This document shows, piece after piece, positions 14,385-21,685 of a DNA stretch of 22,727 bases (position 1 is the stretch's first letter; each line of letters opens with the position of its first letter). The notes beneath the pieces were generated by a model. It ran no database searches. It had not been told where the DNA came from and was given only the letters and a program-made list of their open reading frames with translations. The translations under genes were made by a program, and so were the position numbers. Origin of the DNA: a virus. Location of the stretch: IMG/VR virus record IMGVR_UViG_3300023442_000188, positions 1-22,727 of that record. One strand, 5' to 3'.

Positions 14385-14858
14385 ATGCAGAAGAAAATCG
14401 CTCCCGAACACGGTGTGGGGCCGGTTCGGCTCTCGCGCCACGTTTCGGCCAACATCAAAACCCTGCGCCGCGCAAAAGGCTGGTCGCAGAGTGACCTCGC
14501 CAAGAAGCTGTGGGGCACCACGCTGGACAGCCGGGGCTATGCTGTCGCTCGAAACAGGGACCGGATTTCGGCCTGGGAAATGGGTCGGGCGGCTCCGACG
14601 CCGGATAATCTGTTGCTACTGAGTGAAGCGCTCGGCGTGTCGCCGGTAGAACTCGCCCCGGACGTGGTGTCCCGCTCGGCGGCACACGCCCCGGCTGCCC
14701 TCTCGCTGCAAATTCTGGAGGAAAACCCGGACCAGGCCCACCTGCGCGTGAACATGGTGCTGCCCTCGGACGTTGCGTCCGAGATCATGGGTTTGATCAC
14801 GCGGGTTGCCGGGGACGTCCGCGACGACAACGAAGATGGGGTGGTCGATGCCGGGTAG
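14385..14858 (+). CDS. XRE-family (cI-like) transcriptional repressor
   Basis: The 157-residue protein starts at the ATG at 14385 after AAGGAGAACACC. The HTH domain spans about 20-90: SANIKTLRRAKGWSQSDLAKKLW, then RDRISAWEMGRAAPTPDNLLLLSEALGVSP. There is an unusual 14-residue insertion (GTTLDSRGYAVARN) between helix 2 and the recognition helix. The C-terminal 65 residues show no LexA/S24 peptidase motif, so RecA-driven self-cleavage is not expected; induction may work by another route, for example the excisionase or Cro-like protein. It overlaps the next gene by 11 bases. Role as lysogenic repressor is inferred from location. Confidence 0.75.
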   Translation: MQKKIAPEHGVGPVRLSRHVSANIKTLRRAKGWSQSDLAKKLWGTTLDSRGYAVARNRDRISAWEMGRAAPTPDNLLLLSEALGVSPVELAPDVVSRSAAHAPAALSLQILEENPDQAHLRVNMVLPSDVASEIMGLITRVAGDVRDDNEDGVVDAG

Positions 14859-15189
14859 GCTGGAAGAAGGCTGGCTGACGCAGCAGGAAGCGGCGCGCTG
14901 GCTCGGATGCAGCGTCCGCAAGATCGAGCGCCTGCGATCCGCCGGGGAAGTGCGGGCTGTGCCCGGACGCCCCGTCCTGATCCACCGATCCGAACTGATC
15001 GGCTACCTGAACAGAAAGGCAAAACGAAAATGCAACTATCAGGCACCCGTCTCGTCCGTAATCGGAGCGGGTATTACCAAATCGCCTGGACCGAACCAGA
15101 TAGTATCAGCGGACGCGCACGCACGCGAACTTATTCGTGCCGCACGAAGGACCGCGCTGTCGCTGAAAGCGTCCGGCGGACGTGGCTGA
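14848..15189 (+). CDS. Excisionase-like HTH protein (helix-turn-helix 17 / MerR-type)
   Basis: The start is the ATG at 14848, overlapping the repressor stop by 11 bases. Residues 8-52 (LTQQEAARWLGCSVRKIERL then SAGEVRAVPGRPVLIHRSEL) form a winged-helix excisionase-type domain. Seen lengths of such proteins are about 60-80 residues. Here the frame continues to 113 residues, the last 50 overlapping the integrase in another frame. That tail is Ala/Arg-rich and may carry no function. Located between the repressor and integrase, it is the likely directionality factor or a regulator of the integrase. Confidence 0.65.
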   Translation: MPGRLEEGWLTQQEAARWLGCSVRKIERLRSAGEVRAVPGRPVLIHRSELIGYLNRKAKRKCNYQAPVSSVIGAGITKSPGPNQIVSADAHARELIRAARRTALSLKASGGRG

Positions 15190-16073
15190 CCGCCACCAAC
15201 ATTGTGAACGGTCTGGTGGTCGAACAGACCATCGGCGACCTGATCACCAAATACCTACAGGGCCATGTTCGCCAGAACGGTGTGTCCGCGTCTCAAGAGT
15301 GGTCGCTGCGGCCCGTACTGGCGTTTTTCGGCTCGGACTTCATGGCTGACCTGACGATTGACCGGATCAACATCTATCGGGGCGTGCGCGCGGCACGCGT
15401 GAAGGGTGGCACGGTCCGCCGGGAGCTTGGCGCGCTGCGCGCCGCGTTGACGTGGTGCGCGTTCAATGGTGTGCTGCCAGCGGGGACCGTGCTGCCGCAT
15501 ATTCCGCTGCCGCCCATGTCGCAGCCGCGTGAAAACTATCTGAGCGAGGCCGAGGAGCGCCGGATGTGGGCTGTAGCGTCACGTCTGGCTGTCCGCGTAA
15601 GCACGGACATCCGGTTCCGGCGCACGGGGCTGTTCATCTGCATTGCGCTCGGGACCGGCGCGCGCAGCGCCGCCATTGAGGGGCTGACGTGGGATCGGGT
15701 CGATCTGGACCGGACGCGCGGCAGTATTGATTTCCGGCTGCCGGGGCGCAAGCTATCGCGCAAGCGGCGTGTCGTGGTGCCTCTGTCGCAACGCCTGCGG
15801 CCCGTGCTGCTGGCCGCAAAGATGCTGGACCCCGGTGGGATGTTCGTGTTGGGGACCAACGGTTCGACCCGGCGCGGGTTTGAGATGTTCCGGGAAAAAC
15901 ACGGCTTCGACTGCACGCGGCACGACCTGCGCCGGACATTCGCCACGCTGAAAGCACAGCGCGGCGTGTCGATGTTCGATCTGGCCGGGCTGCTGGGAGA
16001 CAACCCCGAGACCGTGAGCAAACACTACGCGCACCACGCCCCCGACCACCTGCGGACGGCTGCGAACGCCTGA
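15030..16073 (+). CDS. int: Tyrosine-recombinase phage integrase
   Basis: Start taken at the ATG at 15030 (MQLSGTRLVRNRSGYY), giving 347 residues; the frame is open further upstream, inside the excisionase gene, but the upstream translation is not integrase-like. An N-terminal arm-binding region is followed by an SAM-like core-binding domain (about 60-150) and the catalytic domain. Catalytic residues visible are R in GTGARSAAIEG, K in LPGRKLSRK, H-x-x-R in RHDLRRTFAT, and the nucleophile Y333 in KHYAHHAP. The usual second His of the LLGH box is replaced by Asp (LLGDNPETV). It presumably acts on the tRNA-Thr-derived core 14 kb away. Its last bases belong to a 10-bp tandem repeat. Confidence 0.93.
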   Translation: MQLSGTRLVRNRSGYYQIAWTEPDSISGRARTRTYSCRTKDRAVAESVRRTWLTATNIVNGLVVEQTIGDLITKYLQGHVRQNGVSASQEWSLRPVLAFFGSDFMADLTIDRINIYRGVRAARVKGGTVRRELGALRAALTWCAFNGVLPAGTVLPHIPLPPMSQPRENYLSEAEERRMWAVASRLAVRVSTDIRFRRTGLFICIALGTGARSAAIEGLTWDRVDLDRTRGSIDFRLPGRKLSRKRRVVVPLSQRLRPVLLAAKMLDPGGMFVLGTNGSTRRGFEMFREKHGFDCTRHDLRRTFATLKAQRGVSMFDLAGLLGDNPETVSKHYAHHAPDHLRTAANA

Positions 16074-16094
16074 CAACGCCTGACAACGCCTGAC
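16065..16094 (+). repeat. Three tandem 10-bp repeats at the integrase stop
   Basis: AACGCCTGAC occurs three times without interruption, the first copy containing the integrase TGA stop. Because 10 is not a multiple of three, each copy offers TGA in a different frame. It may be a slippage product that does not affect the protein. Confidence 0.7.
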
Positions 16095-16196
16095 CGGGCT
16101 GTGCGGCACCGTGCGCCAGCGCGCAGCGTTCAGTTTCCGCCCGATTTCAGGTTGACCGCCTGCATTTTGCGGGTCTAGCTATATCCCGCTTGTCTG

Positions 16197-16225
16197 TTTT
16201 GTCACCCTGCGGGGCAGACTAACAT
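16197..16225 (+). promoter_or_regulatory. Predicted promoter of the primase-helicase gene
   Basis: TTTTGT (16197-16202) and TAACAT (16220-16225) are 17 bases apart. The element TTGTCTGTTTTGTCA (16190-16204) covers the -35 box and GGCAGAC (16213-16219) ends the spacer, as in the region before the DUF2815 gene. A GAGAGGA ribosome binding site follows at 16229-16235. Confidence 0.45.
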
Positions 16226-16243
16226 CTAGAGAGGACCATTCCG

Positions 16244-18778
16244 TTGACAAATATCGAAAAAACAGTGACCGCGACCGCGACCGCGACCGCGACCGCGACC
16301 GCGCCAGCGCACGTTACCGTGCGTGAGTTTCTAGAGACCATCTACGAAGGCCCGGATGTGGTCGATAAACAGGTCTGGACCTGCGGGTTTCGGACGTTCC
16401 CTGGGCGCTGGACCGGGGAAATGGGTTTGGCCGGGCTGGGGAGCCTGCCGCCGGACGAGGGCGATCAGTATTTTTGTATCGGGGAACTGGCCGAAGGGTC
16501 AACGAAACGCTCGAACGGTAACGTAATTCGGCAACGTGTTATCGTCGCCGATGATGTCGGGACGAAAGCGCCCGCAGCGAGCTGGGAGGCGCTATTCGGG
16601 TTGGGATTTCCGCTGCCGACATTTCGGATCGAGACCTCGCCGGGCAACCAGACGTTTGGCTGGGTACTGGACACGCCCATCTGCGAGGACACGGACGCCG
16701 GGCGGGCCGACTGGAAGGCGCTGGGGCTGTTCCGGGCGTGGCTCGGTGAGCGCGGCCTAACCGACCCGGGCGTTGCGGACCCGGCGCGGTACATCCGGCT
16801 GCCTGCGGGTTGGAACTCGAAACCGAAATACGTGGCCGAGGGAGGTCGCCCGCCCCTGGTGCGGCTGGTGGACTGGCGTCCGGGGCATGTGGTCTCGCTG
16901 GACGACATGGGCCGGACGCTGCTCGGGGACAACTGGCGGGAGCTGGACTTTCCCGTCGGCGCTATGACGTCCGCGCAGCTCAATCAGATGGGCGGCGCAC
17001 TGACGCGGACGGCGGACATGAACAACCCCGAACCGATCATGTTGCTGGCTCGGGAGTTGGGTCTGAACCCCGTGCAGGAACGCGCCGGGGTGGTCTCGGC
17101 CACCTGCCCGAATGCGGCGGCTCACTCCGCTGACGGACGCGAGGACACCGGGTTTGCATTCCTGGGGAACGGCCTGATGGAGTGCCACCATGGCTCGTGC
17201 CAGCACCTGTCCACGCCCGCGTTTCGGCAGATGATGATCGAGCAATTCGACGCAAACATCGCCGGGCGGCTGGCGCTGGGCATGGACATCCCGGCCTCGG
17301 ACGCGGGAGAGTTTCTCGCGCGGGAAGATATGCGCCGCCACGGTGCGCTGTCCGACGAAGGCGCGGCACTGGAAGTGGCCGACGAGATCGCATCGCGCCA
17401 GCACCAAGCGTCCGAGAAAGCGGAACAGACCCGCGAACAGGCGCTCGGCGCACTAGCGGAGCGCTATGTGTGGGTCTACGGGGCCGGAATGTTTTTCGAC
17501 ACCAAGGACAGGCGTCTGTACGGGCCGAAGGATTTTTGCTGCCTGCGGGACGTATCGGCGGTCATCCCCGTGGGCGACAGCGGCAAGAAGGCCGCTAACC
17601 ATGTGATCCTGAACCGGAAAGACACCCGCTATGCGCTGGGGACGACATATCTGCCGGGCGAGGATCGCGGGTTGGTGGACACCGTGTCCGAGAGCGGCCT
17701 GGTCGCGCCCCATGTGAACCTCTGGACCCCATCCGGGCTGGGCCTGCGGGACGGCTCGCCGGACGTCTGGCAGGAAATCATGGCCTATGTGCTGTGTGAC
17801 CGGGCCTACCGTGAGCGGTTCATTGATTGGATGGCGTTCGTGGTCCAGAACCCACTACTGCGGTCGCCGATCATCCCGGCGCTGTTCTCCCGGCAGGGCA
17901 TCGGTAAGGACATGATGCTGAAACCGTTTTTGGCAATACTCGGTGTGCAGAACGTCGAGAGCCTGACGCCCGCACGTCTGCAATCCGCTTTCAACGACTG
18001 GCTGCACAAGCGGTTGTTGGTGCTACAGGAAGTCCGGCTGGACGCCAGCGGTGCCGCGTACAACCGGATAAAAGACCTGACTGGCACGTCCGACGTCGCG
18101 TGGGTGACGGTCAACGAAAAATTTCGCCGTCCTTACACGATCCCGTTCAGGGGCGTGTTCGTCGCCCTGTCCAACAACCTTGACGCGCTGCGGGGCATGG
18201 AACATGACGACCGGCGGTTTGCGCCCTATATCTCGCCCGCCAAGCGCGGGTCGTTGGCGTTCTATGACCGGATCAATCGTGGCCTGAGCGATGTCGCCGA
18301 ACAGGAACGGGCGCATCGGTTCCTGCTGGAGCGCGACCTGAGCGCGTTCTCGCCGTTCGAGCCGTTCCCGGACGCGGACGGGGCGCGGGCCACGATCCTG
18401 TCCGAAGGGCTGAGTGCGCCTGCACGGGCCGCGTTCGACGCGCTGACGCAGGGTACGTTCGCCGGGCGGAAGTGGCTGACCATGGCCGAAGTGATGGCCG
18501 AGTTGCAGCTATCCAACAACCGCATGGTGAGCAACCACCTGACCCACCACAACGTGCGCGAGGGCATGATGGCGGCGGGTTGTGTTCCCGCCAACGCGGG
18601 CAAGCCGATCAAGGTCGATGGCAAACCCACGAAGTTGTACGCTGGGCCGGGCTGGCCGGACACCCGGATGCGGGACGACGCGGTGGCCCTGCTCGCCCCC
18701 CGGCAGATCGCCGACAGCTATCTGGCGGACGTACAGGACGCGACAAAGCGGGCCGCCGACAAGCTGCTGCGTCCCTGA
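16244..18778 (+). CDS. Primase-helicase (primase-like N-terminus, zinc finger, DUF5906 SF3-type helicase)
   Basis: The 844-residue protein begins with a TTG at 16244, eight bases after GAGAGGA; no ATG fits. Residues 9-22 are a Thr-Ala repeat encoded by six GACCGC units. Residues 40-210 resemble the catalytic part of RepB/archaeo-eukaryotic-type primases (VIVADDVGTK with D103-D104; PARYIRLPAGWNSKPKYV). C288, H294, C314 and C319 form a zinc-binding knuckle. The C-terminal ATPase has Walker A SRQGIGKD (549-556), Walker B-like LLVLQEV (591-597) and the family segments VTVNEKFRRPYTIPFRG and VALSNN. It should unwind DNA and prime synthesis at the phage origin, a candidate for which lies directly downstream. 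Confidence 0.88.
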   Translation: MTNIEKTVTATATATATATAPAHVTVREFLETIYEGPDVVDKQVWTCGFRTFPGRWTGEMGLAGLGSLPPDEGDQYFCIGELAEGSTKRSNGNVIRQRVIVADDVGTKAPAASWEALFGLGFPLPTFRIETSPGNQTFGWVLDTPICEDTDAGRADWKALGLFRAWLGERGLTDPGVADPARYIRLPAGWNSKPKYVAEGGRPPLVRLVDWRPGHVVSLDDMGRTLLGDNWRELDFPVGAMTSAQLNQMGGALTRTADMNNPEPIMLLARELGLNPVQERAGVVSATCPNAAAHSADGREDTGFAFLGNGLMECHHGSCQHLSTPAFRQMMIEQFDANIAGRLALGMDIPASDAGEFLAREDMRRHGALSDEGAALEVADEIASRQHQASEKAEQTREQALGALAERYVWVYGAGMFFDTKDRRLYGPKDFCCLRDVSAVIPVGDSGKKAANHVILNRKDTRYALGTTYLPGEDRGLVDTVSESGLVAPHVNLWTPSGLGLRDGSPDVWQEIMAYVLCDRAYRERFIDWMAFVVQNPLLRSPIIPALFSRQGIGKDMMLKPFLAILGVQNVESLTPARLQSAFNDWLHKRLLVLQEVRLDASGAAYNRIKDLTGTSDVAWVTVNEKFRRPYTIPFRGVFVALSNNLDALRGMEHDDRRFAPYISPAKRGSLAFYDRINRGLSDVAEQERAHRFLLERDLSAFSPFEPFPDADGARATILSEGLSAPARAAFDALTQGTFAGRKWLTMAEVMAELQLSNNRMVSNHLTHHNVREGMMAAGCVPANAGKPIKVDGKPTKLYAGPGWPDTRMRDDAVALLAPRQIADSYLADVQDATKRAADKLLRP
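16267..16302 (+). repeat. Six tandem GACCGC units in the primase-helicase gene
   Basis: Six perfect GACCGC copies encode the Thr-Ala repeat near the N-terminus of the primase-helicase. Copy-number change would be in frame. Confidence 0.9.
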
Positions 18779-19055
18779 AATCACCCCAAACAGTTCACGG
18801 ACAGCCATCCCGGCCCCCGAAAGTGGCCGGTCGAAGGCGCAGCCCCACCCGATCTTGGGTTACGACGATCTGCCGGTTACATGGCGTTACGAACATACGT
18901 GTAACTAATTTTGGCCAATAAAATAAGGCGTAATTACCTCTAGTTACTCAGTTACACTACTTTTTTTTTAATAGAAAAAGGAAATATATAAGAATATAAG
19001 GGTATTATTTATGAGATATAGATAGGTAGTATATATATAAAGGAGGGCCGAAAAA

Positions 19056-19070
19056 CCGTAACCCGTAACT
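19056..19070 (-). repeat. 15-bp iteron CCGTAACCCGTAACT, copy 1
   Basis: This exact 15-mer recurs at 19129-19143 in the same orientation. Each contains two GTAAC units seven bases apart. CGGTTACGG at 19107-19115 lies between them in the opposite orientation. These are candidate binding sites for the replication initiator. Confidence 0.6.
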
Positions 19071-19128
19071 TTTCACGTAAGTCTATGAAATGTTAGGGCA
19101 AATTAGCGGTTACGGCTGATTTGCCTTG

Positions 19129-19143
19129 CCGTAACCCGTAACT
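19129..19143 (-). repeat. 15-bp iteron CCGTAACCCGTAACT, copy 2
   Basis: Exact second copy of the 15-mer at 19056-19070, located 43 bases before the end of the HGG-motif gene. Confidence 0.6.
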
Positions 19144-19185
19144 ACTGGGCGATTTCAGCGGTTTTTCAACACTTTTTCGGGCATT

Positions 19186-19881
19186 TTAGGGAATTAATCC
19201 CAATTCGCGAGTTTTTGCGACGGCCTGCCCCCAAAACGAGTAGTTTCCCGTCTCCTGGAGGATTTGCCACCCGGACGCCAGCTCGAACGCGAGGTTCCGC
19301 AGAGCTGCCATCCGGCGGGCGTCCGCCGTCGAGCGTTGCTCGCCTGTCTGGCGGAGTTCACGCATGGCGCGGTTGCTCTCGTGGATCGCGCTGCTGACGG
19401 CGACGAACGCCTCGCTATGCGCCAACCCCTCGGGCAGATCGCCGCGCGCGGACATCCGGCGGAGCGTTCCCCAGGCATAGCGTCCACGGTCCGCGTCCAC
19501 GCAGTTGTCGCGCAGGCGGCGCAGCATCTGGATGCGTGAGCCGCCGTGAGTGAAGCACTTGTCGTATTCCCGGACAGCGGGCCGCGCGCAGCGCTGTCCG
19601 TTGCGCCGGATGAACGTGCACCGCGCCATGTTGACCGCGCCTTCGCCCTTCACGAACAGCGTGCGTTTCCGGGCCTCGGCCAGCGCGGCCAGCGAGTTCG
19701 GGTGCCCGCGCCAGCCGCCTTTGTTCTTGTGGGTCTTGTCCTTGATCACGAGGCGCGGACGTTTGTAGTGCTTCGGCTTCGGAGCGCTCGGATCGACTGT
19801 CCTCTCGATGATGGTTCTGGTGGCCGCTTTCAGCTTCTTCAGTTTCTCGGCCTCGCGCTGTTCGGGATTACCGTAGGGCAT
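19186..19881 (-). CDS. HGG-motif phage protein with a Cys3His zinc-binding knuckle
   Basis: The start is the ATG at 19881, ten bases after AGGAG; the frame continues upstream to 20199 but through repeat-rich intergenic sequence. The 231-residue protein has a basic N-terminal 80 residues (AEKLKKLKAATRTI; HYKRPRLVIKDKTHKNKGG). It then has C88, C98, C109 and H112 in ARCTF...GQRCARPAV...KCFTHGGS. The C-x-n-C...C-x-x-HGG knuckle is found in many uncharacterised phage proteins. It lies alone on the minus strand between the candidate origin and the rightward ATPase operon. No function is known; DNA or RNA binding is plausible from its charge. Confidence 0.65.
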   Translation of the reverse strand: MPYGNPEQREAEKLKKLKAATRTIIERTVDPSAPKPKHYKRPRLVIKDKTHKNKGGWRGHPNSLAALAEARKRTLFVKGEGAVNMARCTFIRRNGQRCARPAVREYDKCFTHGGSRIQMLRRLRDNCVDADRGRYAWGTLRRMSARGDLPEGLAHSEAFVAVSSAIHESNRAMRELRQTGEQRSTADARRMAALRNLAFELASGWQILQETGNYSFWGQAVAKTRELGLIP

Positions 19882-19967
19882 GGGAAGGTTACTCCTGTCT
19901 GGCGGGTTGTTGGTTGTGTTGTTTGTCTGCCCGCAGGATAGCGTCCCCGGACGCAGGACGCTACCAG

Positions 19968-20000
19968 CGGGTTGTTGGCGGGTTGTTGGCGGGTTGTTGG
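19968..20000 (+). repeat. Three tandem 11-bp repeats (CGGGTTGTTGG)
   Basis: CGGGTTGTTGG occurs at 19968, 19979 and 19990 head to tail, with a fourth copy at 19903. It lies upstream of both divergent genes and could bind a regulator or have arisen by slippage. Confidence 0.75.
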
Positions 20001-20096
20001 AGTGACCTCCCAGGGGCTGTCCGGCGGCGTCCGGGCGCGAATTTCCCGCCCCTACGCGGGTGCGCGGTCTTTTCCCCCATTTTGTCTGCGGACGTG

Positions 20097-20125
20097 TTGA
20101 CAAAACAGACAGACAGGCGATATGT
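20097..20125 (+). promoter_or_regulatory. Promoter of the CobS/CobT-like operon (TTGACA-17-ATATGT)
   Basis: TTGACA at 20097-20102 is followed by AAACAGACAGACAGGCG and ATATGT (20120-20125); TATGTC with an 18-base spacer is an alternative -10. TTTTGTCTGC lies just upstream, so the -35 box is bracketed by two halves of the CAGAC element as at 5160-5187. The ATG follows about 50 bases downstream. Confidence 0.6.
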
Positions 20126-20173
20126 CTGGGTCCGGGCGATCCTGCCCGACAAACCAGACGAGAGGAAAACACA

Positions 20174-21681
<1,508 letters not shown>

Positions 21682-21685
<4 letters not shown>

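Larger units (their letters stand above)
18779..19185. other. Candidate replication origin: AT-rich island with GTTAC iterons
   Basis: No gene is present between the convergent primase-helicase and HGG-motif genes. Positions about 18,955-19,045 are almost pure A/T in a strongly GC-rich genome. Around this island the pentamer GTTAC occurs 11 times in either orientation, starting at 18859, 18876, 18886, 18901, 18943, 18951, 19058, 19065, 19109, 19131 and 19138; about 0.6 would be expected by chance with equal base use. The 15-mer CCGTAACCCGTAACT is exactly repeated at 19056 and 19129. An unwinding region flanked by iterons next to a primase-helicase gene is the expected build of a phage origin. 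Confidence 0.6.
19882..20173. promoter_or_regulatory. Divergent intergenic region with tandem and inverted repeats
   Basis: These 292 bases separate the HGG-motif gene and the CobS-like gene. They contain three tandem 11-bp copies of CGGGTTGTTGG (19968-20000) plus a separate copy at 19903-19913, an 8-bp inverted repeat TAGCGTCC/GGACGCTA (19939-19963), and several CAGAC elements (19922-19929, 20080-20089, 20097-20116, 20148-20160). The rightward promoter is listed separately. No small gene is seen. Confidence 0.6.
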
